NCBI RefSeq assembly: GCF_007991455.1
Contig: NZ_BJYJ01000001.1
Span: 186,001 to 250,000 of the forward strand
DNA length: 64,000 bases
DNA from: Chryseobacterium hagamense
GTDB taxonomy: Bacteria > Bacteroidota > Bacteroidia > Flavobacteriales > Weeksellaceae
Reading direction: 5' to 3'
Made by a program: the position numbers and the translations under genes. Positions 54,639 through 63,049 of the stretch are shown in pieces. How positions within the stretch are numbered: position 1 is the first letter of the stretch; each line of letters starts with the position of its first letter. The notes under the pieces were generated by a model. It was not told the DNA's origin and did no database searches. It worked only from the letters and a program-made list of their open reading frames with translations.

Positions 54639-54795
54639 TTTTAAAAATATGATTTTGTATTAAATGGTTATATCCAAAGCATCTCTACAAAATTAGTCTG
54701 GATTCCTGCGGAATGACAAACTAAGGTATATATTTTATTATTTAAATTACATATTCTCAAACATCTGTGCAATCTGCAAAATCTGCGAGAGATAA

Positions 54796-55767
54796 TTAAG
54801 CCTTGTTCTGTTTCAAAAGCATTCCCAGAATCACCGGGATTCCGAAAACCGAACTGATTACATTCAGAGGAATCTGCGTCTTTTCGGCAATTACAGAAAA
54901 CAGGAGCATCATCAGCATTCCCAGGAACATATTCAGAATCCATTGCTGCCACAGCCTGGAAGGATTATAAATCAGCCGGCAGAAATGCGGTACGATAATG
55001 CCGATGAATAGAATCGGTCCTAAAAAAGCAGTCACGGAAGCCGACAGCAGGGAAGAGGCAGCGATGATCCCGATCTTCAGACGGTTCAGGTTGACGCCGA
55101 GGCTCTGAGCGTAAGAAGTACCTAAGGAATTACCGATCAACGGTTTGATCATGTTAAAGCAGACCCATAATCCTGCTGCAATCAGAGCGGATAACACGTA
55201 AATCTGGTTCCGGGAAACCATATTGTTTGCTCCGAAAGACCAGAGAATATAGTTTTTAAGGCTTTGATTTTCCGCATAGAACTGAAGCAGCGAAACAATG
55301 GCTCCGGCAAACGCCGAAACCAGAAATCCGAAAATAACGAGATAAGATTTATCCTGAAACCGCTTCGAGATCGAAAGCAGCACCAGCATCAGCAATAAGC
55401 TTCCGGCAATGGCCGACAAACTGAGGAAGCTGTTCTGAAGGAATTCCGGAAGGAAGATATCATGGGAAAAAAAAATGTAAAAAGCAACTGAGAGACTGGC
55501 CACGGAGGTAATCCCGAGAATATCCGGCCCTGCCAATGGGTTCTGAAAATATTCCTGCATCAGGAAACCGGAAGTCGGAATGGAAATTCCGGCGAGCAGC
55601 ATCACCAGTACCCGGTTGACACGGATCTCGGCAATCTGGCTGTTCGACGCATTTCCCCAAAAGTCATGAAAGTTTAGGCTTAAAAATCCGGTGTTCAGAT
55701 TAATGACGGCCATAGCCAGGATTGCAATCAGCAAAAATAAACACAGGATTTTAAATTTATCGGACAT
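54796..55767 (-). CDS. FecCD-family ABC transporter permease
   Basis: A 323-residue inner-membrane permease with about nine or ten helices. Family landmarks are RVNRVLVMLLAGISIPTSGFLMQEYFQNPLAGPDILGITSVASL and the C-terminal FLGPILFIGIIVPHFCRLI. It pairs with the FecE-like ATPase to take up iron-siderophore, heme or vitamin B12. It begins 20 bp downstream of a TlpA-like lipoprotein gene. No substrate-binding protein gene lies within this cluster. Confidence 0.92.
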   Translation of the reverse strand: MSDKFKILCLFLLIAILAMAVINLNTGFLSLNFHDFWGNASNSQIAEIRVNRVLVMLLAGISIPTSGFLMQEYFQNPLAGPDILGITSVASLSVAFYIFFSHDIFLPEFLQNSFLSLSAIAGSLLLMLVLLSISKRFQDKSYLVIFGFLVSAFAGAIVSLLQFYAENQSLKNYILWSFGANNMVSRNQIYVLSALIAAGLWVCFNMIKPLIGNSLGTSYAQSLGVNLNRLKIGIIAASSLLSASVTAFLGPILFIGIIVPHFCRLIYNPSRLWQQWILNMFLGMLMMLLFSVIAEKTQIPLNVISSVFGIPVILGMLLKQNKA

Positions 55768-55787
55768 TTATGAAAAGGATGCGCAGA

Positions 55788-56342
55788 TTATTTTAAGAAT
55801 GAATTTATTTTTTCATTCAGCATTTCTTCAGACATCGAGCCTTCAATTTCGCCGGTTTTATCGCCTTTTCTGAAGTAGGTAAAAGGGATTCCGTTGCCTG
55901 TCCAGGTTTCGAAATTGGAAAAGAAGGTATTGTCGAACTTAGATTCGTCTACCAGAACGATATGGTTTTCCAGTCCGTTTTCCTTTGCAAATGCCGGAAC
56001 TTTATCTTTCCAGGCAGGCTTATCCATAATATCAACAAAGGTAAATTTTACCGGCTTGCCATTCAGCTCACTGATCTTTTTCTTGAAATGCGGAATTTCC
56101 ATCATACAGGGGCCGCACCAGGTTGCAAAGAAATTGGTAACATATAAAGTATCATTTTTCTTGGATAAATGACTGACCAATTCCTGCTGTGAAATTTCTT
56201 TCAGGTCAACAGAGGATGTCGCAGCTCTTTGGGAAACTGCGGTAGAATCTGCAGATCCCGTAGTATCTTCCGTTCTTGTACTTTCTTTTTTGCAGCCTGC
56301 CAGGGCAAAAAGCACCAGCGCAGACAAAATTATCTTCTTCAT
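55788..56342 (-). CDS. TlpA/ResA-like thioredoxin lipoprotein
   Basis: A 184-residue lipoprotein counted from ATG 56342 (MKKIILSALVLFALAGC, lipid Cys17). A start at 56417 would place the signal peptide 25 residues in and is rejected. After a Thr/Ser-rich linker the thioredoxin fold carries TWCGPCMMEIP (CGPC redox motif) and the cis-Pro in GNGIPFTYF. It is a membrane-tethered, periplasm-facing reductant of the TlpA/ResA type. Being 20 bp upstream of the permease, it is in an operon with the Fec-like transporter. Confidence 0.9.
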   Translation of the reverse strand: MKKIILSALVLFALAGCKKESTRTEDTTGSADSTAVSQRAATSSVDLKEISQQELVSHLSKKNDTLYVTNFFATWCGPCMMEIPHFKKKISELNGKPVKFTFVDIMDKPAWKDKVPAFAKENGLENHIVLVDESKFDNTFFSNFETWTGNGIPFTYFRKGDKTGEIEGSMSEEMLNEKINSFLK

Positions 56343-56357
56343 AATTATTTTTTTATC

Positions 56358-56365
56358 TATTTTTG
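56358..56365 (+). promoter_or_regulatory. -7 box TATTTTTG for oxidoreductase gene
   Basis: A full TAnnTTTG match ending 10 bp before ATG 56376, implying a leader of only a few bases. Confidence 0.5.
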
Positions 56366-56375
56366 AGTTAAAGTT

Positions 56376-57500
56376 ATGGAAGAATACATCTATAAAGGGA
56401 AACAGACGCAGTTTCATCGGTTAAAAATAGCGAAAAAGAAAGAACTTACCAAAAATACTTTTTCCCTGGAATTTGAAATTCCGGAGCATCTGAAGGAAAA
56501 TTTTAAGTTTGAAGCGGGACAGTTTGTCAGCGTAAGATTTAAGGCAGAGGGTGAATACGTGATCCGGGATTACTCGATGACTTCAGCCCCTTATGAACAT
56601 AAGATAACCCTTGCCATCAAAATCAATTCTCCACAGGCCGTTGCTGCACAGCTGTCTGAAAATTATCGGGAAGGCGATTTGCTGTGGGTGAGTGAGCCGG
56701 CAGGAAGATTTACTTTGATTTCCAAGCCCAGCGAATTCAGGACGATTGTAGGCTTTGCTGCAGGAATCGGGATTACCCCGGTCTTAAGCCATTTTAAAAA
56801 TATCCTTCACAACGAACCGAGGACGCGGCTATACCTGTTTTTCGGAAATAAAAGTTCGGAAGGGCTGATCTTCAGGGATGAGCTGGATCGTCTTGCTGAA
56901 GAATACAACAACCGGCTGCAGATTTTTTATTTCTACTCCAGGGAAAAAGCAGCCAATAGTTTCTTCCATGGAAGGCTGGACGATAAAAAATTAAGCCTGA
57001 TCATCAACCAGATTCTCCACCTGGATGATACTGACGAGGAATCGACGATCTGGGATGCCGTAGACGAAGTGCTGATCTGCGGAAAAGGGGAGATGATCAG
57101 GACCCTGGCAAATGCCTGCTACCATCATGGAATTCCTAAGAAAAACATTCACTTTGAACTGTTTGAAGCCTTTAATGATGATATTTATCCTGTAGAAAAA
57201 GAATTCCCGCTGATCGAAAACGTAAAAGTGGAATTCAATTTGCTGGGTACGGCCTATGACACCCTATTACCGGACAATAAAGAAAAAATTCTGCAGCAAT
57301 TGTTAATTCAGAAATTTCCTGTACCTTATTCATGCAAATCCGGGATCTGCGGAAGCTGCGAATGTATTCTGGAAGAAGGAGAAGTAGAATTGCTTGAAAA
57401 TGAATATCTAACGGAAAAAGAAGAAATAAACGGACATATTTTAGCTTGTATGTCGATTGCCAAAAGCAGGAAAATAAAGCTTAACTTTGATCTTAGTTGA
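56376..57500 (+). CDS. FAD/2Fe-2S oxidoreductase (ferredoxin-NAD(P)+ reductase type, PaaE-like)
   Basis: A 374-residue, three-domain electron-transfer protein. The FAD-binding barrel shows RDYSMTSAP, the NAD(P)-binding domain GFAAGIGITPVLSHFK, and the C-terminal plant-type [2Fe-2S] ferredoxin domain binds via Cys320, Cys325, Cys328 and Cys358 (CKSGICGSCECIL...LACMS). The same layout occurs in PaaE and in the reductase of Hcp, but no paa genes lie nearby, so phenylacetate metabolism cannot be claimed. It is divergent from the TlpA gene and coupled to the next gene through a TTGA overlap. Confidence 0.9.
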   Translation: MEEYIYKGKQTQFHRLKIAKKKELTKNTFSLEFEIPEHLKENFKFEAGQFVSVRFKAEGEYVIRDYSMTSAPYEHKITLAIKINSPQAVAAQLSENYREGDLLWVSEPAGRFTLISKPSEFRTIVGFAAGIGITPVLSHFKNILHNEPRTRLYLFFGNKSSEGLIFRDELDRLAEEYNNRLQIFYFYSREKAANSFFHGRLDDKKLSLIINQILHLDDTDEESTIWDAVDEVLICGKGEMIRTLANACYHHGIPKKNIHFELFEAFNDDIYPVEKEFPLIENVKVEFNLLGTAYDTLLPDNKEKILQQLLIQKFPVPYSCKSGICGSCECILEEGEVELLENEYLTEKEEINGHILACMSIAKSRKIKLNFDLS

Positions 57501-58114
57501 GAATAATAAAGAACATATTTAATCTTGTATTCGTATCGATAGAAATAGGTATTCTGTTGATATGCCTGGCCAATGCCTGGGTTTTTGCCCTGACAGACGG
57601 CCGGACCTATACAAAAATCTCCAAAATTCCGCCCCGGGAAGTGGCCCTTGTCCTCGGAACATCCCCCAGAATGAGATCGGGAATATCCAATCCTTATTTT
57701 ACAAAGAGAATGGACGCCGCCGCGCTCCTGTATCACCACGGTAAAATCCGGAAGATCCTGGTAAGCGGTGAAAAGAGCAAAGGGTATGACGAACCTGCCG
57801 CCATGAAGACGTATCTGGTCTATCAGGAAGGGGTTCCGGAAGAAATTATCATGGAGGATCCGAGAGGCTTCAATACCTATCAGAGCATTCTCCGCTGTAA
57901 GGATGTTTACCATAAGGACAATGTCATTATTGTCTCTCAGGGCTTTCATAATCTTCGGGCTCTTCTTTTTGCCAGAAACAACAACATGAATGCCCTGGGT
58001 TTTGATGCACAGGATGTAATGAAACCTGAAAGTTATTACAGGAACCAGTTCCGGGAGATCCTTGCCAGGACAGTGGCGGTTGTATACTTTGCTTTGGGAA
58101 TTTCGCCGGATTAA
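57497..58114 (+). CDS. SanA/YdcF-like DUF218 membrane protein
   Basis: A 205-residue protein from a TTG start that overlaps the previous stop (TTGA), so it should be translationally coupled. One N-terminal membrane helix (FNLVFVSIEIGILLICLANAWVF) is followed by a periplasmic DUF218 domain: ALVLGTSPRMRSGISNPYFTKRMDAAALLY, ILVSGEKSKGYDEPAAMKTYL and ITVSQGFHNLRALLF-like motif IIVSQGFHNLRALLFAR. This is the SanA (vancomycin high-temperature exclusion) subgroup, linked to envelope integrity. The biochemical activity is unknown. Confidence 0.88.
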   Translation: MRIIKNIFNLVFVSIEIGILLICLANAWVFALTDGRTYTKISKIPPREVALVLGTSPRMRSGISNPYFTKRMDAAALLYHHGKIRKILVSGEKSKGYDEPAAMKTYLVYQEGVPEEIIMEDPRGFNTYQSILRCKDVYHKDNVIIVSQGFHNLRALLFARNNNMNALGFDAQDVMKPESYYRNQFREILARTVAVVYFALGISPD

Positions 58115-58174
58115 CAGGGTTACTCCCTGATCGTTTTAGATTCATGTGAACCCGAAGAAGAACTTGGGGTTTAA

Positions 58175-58256
58175 AGGCTGGAAGAGGGCAGCCGGATGCC
58201 GGAAATTCTTTTGTCAGAAATATGATCAAAGGTCTTGATGATCAAACGAATCATTT
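58175..58256 (+). repeat. Dispersed repeat copy 2
   Basis: About 82 bp similar to 45305-45387, beginning AGGCTGGAAGAGGGCAGCC, in the same orientation and again just after a gene end. Confidence 0.6.
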
Positions 58257-58341
58257 CAACTTGTGAAAGTTCTGAACTTTGACAAAGTTTTTCAATAGCC
58301 TTAGAATCAAGTACAAAATCGGTTCATCGTATCAAATATTG

Positions 58342-60933
58342 TTAGAAAGGATATCCGAAAGCGATATTAAGCGTCGGCTTAAACGGCTGGAAATATTTTA
58401 ATCTCCATTTTTCGCCGTCAGGACGGTTCGGTTCATACATTTTATAGGCTAAATCCAGTCTCACTTTGATGTACGCAATGTTTAGCCTCAATCCGACACC
58501 GCTTCCGACACCAACCTGCTTCAAGAATTTATTGAATTTAAATTCGTCTCCGTAATTGTTATTTTTAAGACTCCAGATGTTCCCGATGTCCGTAAAGACA
58601 GCCCCTTCATACGTATCGTTAAAAGGAACCCTGAATTCGATGTTGGTGGTCAGTTTCATATTATCCGTCATATAGGTACGGACTCTTTCGTCAACCTGGG
58701 AATCGGCAGGTCCCAGTCCGCCGAAAGGCACCCAGGCCCTGATGTCGTTGGGCCCACCATTGAAATAAGAACGGATTACCGGCATATTGGAAGAATTTCC
58801 GTACGGAATCCCGATACCGACAAACTGGCGCAGGGCCAGGGTATTATCCCCGAATTTAAAATATTTCCTGATATCAAAATCAAACTTCACAAACTGGGCA
58901 TAAGGAATATTGAAAATAGTCCTCTCCGGGCTCGTGGTAATCCCCCCTTCATTTCTTTTCTGGTTGAAAATACTGAAGATATTTCCGGCCAGCTCTACCT
59001 TACCGCTAAAATAGAAAGCATTGGGATAATCATTCTTTCCGATTTCATTATAGATAAAATTGTAGATCATGGAGGAAATCAGGACGTCCTGTGTCTGCCG
59101 GTCTTTGTTGACCAGCGTTCCTACAAATGCCGTATACCGGTCCAGACCCTGCTGATTAAGCCCCTGAATATAATCGGTATCATTAATAATCTGCTGGGAA
59201 ACCTGATCAATCGTCAATTGGCCTGCATAGAACTTTTGGGCAATCTCGGAATTGGTGGCAAAATAATCATTGAAAAATTCTTCACGGATGGCATTATCGC
59301 TGGTAAAGTAGCTGTAATAGGCGTCTTTATTCTTTGTTAAACTGAGCTGCGTATTGAAAAGCGTCAGCCTGTGGGTTACCTTTTCATTTACCGTTGCAAG
59401 ATAATTCAGTCCGGTATTGAAATTCAGTCTTCCAAGACCGATATTGTTCTGGTCGGAGACTCCTAAAACAATAGAGGAAGTCGGGCTGTACCGTTTGGGG
59501 ATCAGCTTGTAATAGTTGAATGGCAGCAGCAACCTTGGGAAGCTCAGAGAAGCCTGGGCTGAGATTTCGTAGGCCAGGATTCTTCTGTCGATATCTTTAG
59601 GATCAACAATACGTCCGAACGTTCCGGATACGCTTGTGGATAGGTTTTCAGCGCCACCGAATACGTTTCTTGTAATAAGATCTACAGAAGGAGAAACTCC
59701 GAAGTTCAGTACCTCGGAATAATTTAAATCCAATCCGACTTTCAGGTCATATTTCGGCAGGGGCTTTAAGATATAAGTAACATCCACAATACTGTCATTG
59801 GGGCTGGTACCGCCGCCCCGTCTTAATGAATCTCTCGCCTTCAGGATGCTGAAATTATTCATCGACAGAATATTCCTTTTGGTAAGATCCAGCTTGTTCT
59901 GGTCATACACCTGCTTATTTCCTACGATAATAGCTCTCCATATTGCCCGGGAATCATAATTGTTATTTGTTTTGTGAAAGCGGATTCCTCTTAAACTGTC
60001 TTTTCTGGTTCTTCCGGGAAAATCCTTGATATCATCCACAATCGCTACATCAATATTTCCGATGGTGGATTTTTTATACGGACTGTCCAGAGAATCTTTA
60101 TGAACTTCCATAACAAGAGGGACCTGCTTGGTACTTTTCAGTGAATCTGCCACGAATCCCACTTCATCCCCCAAAGCATTGAAGCGGTAGTAGCCATATT
60201 CCCTCATAAGGTCATTAACCCGGTTTACCTCCTTTTCAAGGACCGTCTGATCCAAAATCTGCCCGCTCCTTATAAGGCTTTCCCTTAAATGCTGCTGATA
60301 GATGCTTTTTACCTCTTTATCGGTAATATTGTAATAATAGTCTTTAATGTAAGTAGGATCCTTATGGGTAATAAGATACGTAACGGACGCTTTTTTGGCC
60401 GCAGAATCCAGATCATGCTTAAACTTTACCTCGGCATCCCAATATCCTCTGTACGTAAGCCTTTTCTCAATAGAAACAGCACTTTTCTCCGTCCGGGCCT
60501 GATCCAGGATGACCGGAGCGGAGCCCCAGTTATGGTACAGCCTGTCCATAAAGAGACTTTTCCCGATATCATTGTTCATATTATACTTGATGAAAAGAGA
60601 ATCCCGGAGTTTCTGGTTTCTCATCTCATTAGGATAAGTCATGTATTCATTGAGGAGGGTATCGTATTTCGGGTTGGCGGCGTTGTACAGCCAAAGGCTC
60701 AGCGGCATGAAAAGAAACTGCCTTTTATTGGGCTTCTGCTGAACATAGCCTTTCAGTTCCCCGTCGAAAGGTTCCTTCTTATCTTCAAACTCAAAATTGT
60801 TCCTGACCAGCAGATAATCGCCGTCCGGAACTTTTTTCGTCGTACTGCACGCATACAAGAGACCAACAAATGTTGCAAATGAGATAATTTTATAATACTT
60901 TTGAGGAGAATTCTTATAATGCTTACAGCTCAT
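58342..60933 (-). CDS. tamL: TamL-type outer-membrane assembly lipoprotein (Omp85 family)
   Basis: An 863-residue BamA/TamA-family protein. The lipoprotein signal ends GLLYAC (Cys29), the feature that separates Bacteroidota TamL from TamA. Residues about 30-400 contain POTRA-like repeats (KRLTYRGYWDAEVKFK; LDLTKRNILSMNNFSILKARDSLRRGG). The rest is a 16-strand-type barrel with the conserved IRSYFNGGPNDIRAWVPFGGLGP motif and the C-terminal strand ending AFGYPF. TamL is thought to work with inner-membrane TamB in outer-membrane homeostasis; tamB is not in the window. The start overlaps the divergent methyltransferase start by 15 bp. Confidence 0.9.
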   Translation of the reverse strand: MSCKHYKNSPQKYYKIISFATFVGLLYACSTTKKVPDGDYLLVRNNFEFEDKKEPFDGELKGYVQQKPNKRQFLFMPLSLWLYNAANPKYDTLLNEYMTYPNEMRNQKLRDSLFIKYNMNNDIGKSLFMDRLYHNWGSAPVILDQARTEKSAVSIEKRLTYRGYWDAEVKFKHDLDSAAKKASVTYLITHKDPTYIKDYYYNITDKEVKSIYQQHLRESLIRSGQILDQTVLEKEVNRVNDLMREYGYYRFNALGDEVGFVADSLKSTKQVPLVMEVHKDSLDSPYKKSTIGNIDVAIVDDIKDFPGRTRKDSLRGIRFHKTNNNYDSRAIWRAIIVGNKQVYDQNKLDLTKRNILSMNNFSILKARDSLRRGGGTSPNDSIVDVTYILKPLPKYDLKVGLDLNYSEVLNFGVSPSVDLITRNVFGGAENLSTSVSGTFGRIVDPKDIDRRILAYEISAQASLSFPRLLLPFNYYKLIPKRYSPTSSIVLGVSDQNNIGLGRLNFNTGLNYLATVNEKVTHRLTLFNTQLSLTKNKDAYYSYFTSDNAIREEFFNDYFATNSEIAQKFYAGQLTIDQVSQQIINDTDYIQGLNQQGLDRYTAFVGTLVNKDRQTQDVLISSMIYNFIYNEIGKNDYPNAFYFSGKVELAGNIFSIFNQKRNEGGITTSPERTIFNIPYAQFVKFDFDIRKYFKFGDNTLALRQFVGIGIPYGNSSNMPVIRSYFNGGPNDIRAWVPFGGLGPADSQVDERVRTYMTDNMKLTTNIEFRVPFNDTYEGAVFTDIGNIWSLKNNNYGDEFKFNKFLKQVGVGSGVGLRLNIAYIKVRLDLAYKMYEPNRPDGEKWRLKYFQPFKPTLNIAFGYPF
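60873..60903 (+). promoter_or_regulatory. Methyltransferase promoter TTG-N20-TACTTTTG inside tamL
   Basis: The -33 TTG (60873-60875) and -7 TACTTTTG (60896-60903) lie within the first codons of tamL on the opposite strand, 15 bp before ATG 60919. Confidence 0.6.
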
Positions 60934-61650
60934 ACAATAAAAGTTTTACAGTCTTTGGATAAAAAGAAGTTCAGGCAAAAATACAATTTGTTTTTGGTTG
61001 AAGGTAATAAAATCATTTGTGAACTTTTCAATTCTAAGGTTAAAATTAAAGAAATATTTTCTATCGATCCTCAAAAACTGGACCGTACGGATGTACCCGT
61101 CACCCATATCTCTGAAAATGAGCTCAAAAAAATAAGCATGCTGCAGCATCCCAAAGATTCTGTAGCGGTCTGCCATCTTGAACCTCAGGAAAAGTCGGAA
61201 GATAAGGCTATTCAGCTGGTGCTGGACGGGATTCAGGATCCGGGAAATCTGGGGACAATCATCCGGCTGGCCGACTGGTTTGGAATCGAGCAGATCATCT
61301 GCAGTGACGATACGGCAGACGTTTATAACCCGAAAGTCATTATGGCCACCATGGGTTCTTTCGCCAGGGTAAACGTTGTTTATACAAATCTGACAGAATA
61401 TTTAGCGGATACGGAAAATGTGAATATCGGAACCGATATGGAAGGAGAGAATATTTACCGTTTTGAAAAGCCTCAGAAGCTGAATTTAATTCTGGGGAAC
61501 GAAGGAAACGGGATGCGTCCGGAAACCGAACGGCTGGTCGAAAAAAGCGTGATGATTCCGAGGTTCGGAAAATCCAGATCTACAGAAAGCCTGAATGTTT
61601 CCATGGCTGCAGGAATTATTCTGGGACAGCTTTTCAAAGAAGCGGAATAA
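60919..61650 (+). CDS. TrmH/SpoU-family RNA 2'-O-methyltransferase
   Basis: A 243-residue SPOUT methyltransferase from ATG 60919 (MLTAHTIKVLQSL); an in-frame TTG at 60901 lies in the -7 box and is rejected. The N-terminal substrate-binding domain has KFRQKYNLFLVEGNKII. The three SpoU motifs are DGIQDPGNLGTIIRLADWFG, LNLILGNEGNGMRPETERL and IPRFGKSRSTESLNVSMAAGIILGQ, forming the knotted SAM site. It methylates a ribose in tRNA or rRNA; the target nucleotide is not evident. It is divergent from tamL with overlapping 5' ends. Confidence 0.92.
   Translation: MLTAHTIKVLQSLDKKKFRQKYNLFLVEGNKIICELFNSKVKIKEIFSIDPQKLDRTDVPVTHISENELKKISMLQHPKDSVAVCHLEPQEKSEDKAIQLVLDGIQDPGNLGTIIRLADWFGIEQIICSDDTADVYNPKVIMATMGSFARVNVVYTNLTEYLADTENVNIGTDMEGENIYRFEKPQKLNLILGNEGNGMRPETERLVEKSVMIPRFGKSRSTESLNVSMAAGIILGQLFKEAE
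60976..60983 (-). promoter_or_regulatory. tamL -7 box TATTTTTG inside methyltransferase gene
   Basis: A full TAnnTTTG match on the minus strand, 42 bp upstream of the tamL ATG and within the methyltransferase coding region. Confidence 0.5.
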
Positions 61651-61714
61651 TACAATTTCAGGGCTTTAAAGTAGGACAAAATGTAATTTAACCGCGACTT
61701 TAAAACCCTGAAAA

Positions 61715-62212
61715 TTAGATAAGCTGTTCCATACTGGATACGCTTTTGTTTTTCTGGTAGGTTTCAAGTTTTTTTCTGATAAAGCGCAATGCCATGGGTG
61801 CTAAATAAATCATGGCAGCACCGATAAGTTTTTTCTTCCAGTTGGAGCTTTTGAAGTTCTTCCGGGCATAATTTCCGACAAGGGTGGTTACGGCAAGATT
61901 AATCATGATATCCATCGCTTCCCCTTTAAAGGCCGAACCTGCGATGGCCGCCGCCGAGTTTTTGCCGGTAAAAGCTTCTTTTATTTCGCTGGTAATCTGT
62001 TTGGCGATTACATCCTTCCGGAGGACTACTTTTTCATCACCATCCGCATCTACCTTTTCCTGAAGATACTGGTCGGTTAAGCCGTTGGTAAATGCACTAA
62101 GGGTTTCTTTTGTATTTTTGAAGGTCAGGAGATCTTCCATCCCTTCAAGTTCCTGCTTCAGCAGATTTTTCTTTCTTCTCAGTTCTTCGAGGTTTTCATA
62201 CTTTCTGCCCAT
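61715..62212 (-). CDS. Hypothetical protein of ytxH/holin-like cassette
   Basis: A 165-residue protein. It has an N-terminal charged helix (MGRKYENLEELRRKKNLLKQELEGMEDLL) likely to form a coiled coil, a middle region, and weakly hydrophobic C-terminal segments (MDIMINLAVTTLVGNYARK; LIGAAMIYLAPMALRFI) ending in a basic tail. It starts 3 bp after the preceding holin-like gene, so they are co-transcribed. It may be an inner-membrane-associated envelope protein. No family name is certain. Confidence 0.7.
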   Translation of the reverse strand: MGRKYENLEELRRKKNLLKQELEGMEDLLTFKNTKETLSAFTNGLTDQYLQEKVDADGDEKVVLRKDVIAKQITSEIKEAFTGKNSAAAIAGSAFKGEAMDIMINLAVTTLVGNYARKNFKSSNWKKKLIGAAMIYLAPMALRFIRKKLETYQKNKSVSSMEQLI

Positions 62213-62215
62213 AAT

Positions 62216-62524
62216 TTAATGATTTAAGAATTTAATGACCTGATCTGCCACAGAATTTACGATTTTCTTTTTAAATACCATTACTAAAATCATAATCAGT
62301 AGGTAAAATCCTGCCACGATCAGAAATCCGTAAGACTGATTGCCCAGTGCTTCCCCAATGAGAAAGGCAATTCCGAAATTAAACAGGATGATGAAAAAAC
62401 CAAAAGCAACAAGCATGGCCACAAAATAAGTGATGGCTCCTGCAGAAAGGGAAGACTTTTCAGTAGCTTCTATCTTCAGCAAGTCAATTCTTTTTGACAC
62501 ATATTCTTTAATAGTTTCTATCAT
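62216..62524 (-). CDS. Phage_holin_3_6/DUF1469-like membrane protein
   Basis: A 102-residue protein from ATG 62524 (MIETIKEYVSKRIDLLKIEATEK). A longer start at 62563 would run into the upstream terminator hairpin and is rejected. Two membrane helices (AGAITYFVAMLVAFGFFIILFNFGIAFLI; YGFLIVAGFYLLIMILVMVF) follow an amphipathic N-terminus, as in the holin-X/DUF1469 family of small envelope proteins. There is no phage context, so lysis is not implied. It lies between ytxH and the orphan gene. Confidence 0.82.
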   Translation of the reverse strand: MIETIKEYVSKRIDLLKIEATEKSSLSAGAITYFVAMLVAFGFFIILFNFGIAFLIGEALGNQSYGFLIVAGFYLLIMILVMVFKKKIVNSVADQVIKFLNH

Positions 62525-62545
62525 TGTTTTTTTATTTGAAGTTAT

Positions 62546-62579
62546 AAAAAAAGGAACTTTCATTTATAAAGTTCCTTTC
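62546..62579 (-). terminator. Terminator between ytxH and holin-like gene
   Basis: AAAGGAACTTT pairs with AAAGTTCCTTT around CATTTAT. On the minus strand it ends in a run of seven T residues. It would separate ytxH expression from the two downstream genes, or attenuate it. Confidence 0.8.
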
Positions 62580-62606
62580 CATAATTTACCTAAAAGAATA
62601 AATCAT

Positions 62607-62954
62607 TTATTGTTTTAGATCGTTAAGTTCCGATTCCACGTTTTTTACAACATCTGCCGTTTTGGAAACAATCTGATCTTTGTATTTATCATATCCGTCT
62701 TTTACGGTATGGGCTACAGTATTTGCCGTTTCTTTAAAAGTAGATGAAATATTGCTGTACTGATCTTTAACTTTTTCAGAAACTTCATCATATTTATTTA
62801 CAGCCTGATCCTTGATATCGTTAGCTTTTGTTTTAATCTTTTTTCTGGTTTCCTTTCCTTCTTCAGGAGCGTAAAGCATTCCTAGAATTACACCTGCTGC
62901 AGCACCTGCAAGAAGTCCTGCTAAAACACCTGCTGTATTGTTTTTTTTAGACAT
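62607..62954 (-). CDS. YtxH-domain protein
   Basis: A 115-residue protein with the YtxH signature: NNTAGVLAGLLAGAAAGVILGMLYAPEEGKETRKKIKTKANDIKDQ, one Gly/Ala-rich membrane helix followed by APxxGxxxR/K. A long Lys/Asp/Val-rich amphipathic helix follows. Such proteins are found in general stress and cell-envelope settings. It lies 83 bp upstream of the holin-like gene with a terminator between. Probable inner-membrane stress protein; function unknown. Confidence 0.85.
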   Translation of the reverse strand: MSKKNNTAGVLAGLLAGAAAGVILGMLYAPEEGKETRKKIKTKANDIKDQAVNKYDEVSEKVKDQYSNISSTFKETANTVAHTVKDGYDKYKDQIVSKTADVVKNVESELNDLKQ

Positions 62955-63049
62955 TTTCGTTTTTTTTAATAGTTAATAAATACTAGCTTTTTTCTTCCTG
63001 TAAAGTGTACAATTTATATACCAAAAGAAGTAAAAGGGTATTAAAATTG

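Noticed and set aside
56376-57500. Phenylacetate degradation gene paaE
   Set aside because: The domain layout fits, but no other paa genes are present, so only the general oxidoreductase call is kept.
57326-57949. Minus-strand open frame (207 codons) opposite the oxidoreductase and SanA-like genes
   Set aside because: It overlaps two well-supported genes and shows no domain, signal peptide or promoter.
62216-62524. Prophage lysis gene
   Set aside because: The holin-like name comes from the fold only; no phage genes are nearby, and ytxH context is typical of chromosomal envelope genes.
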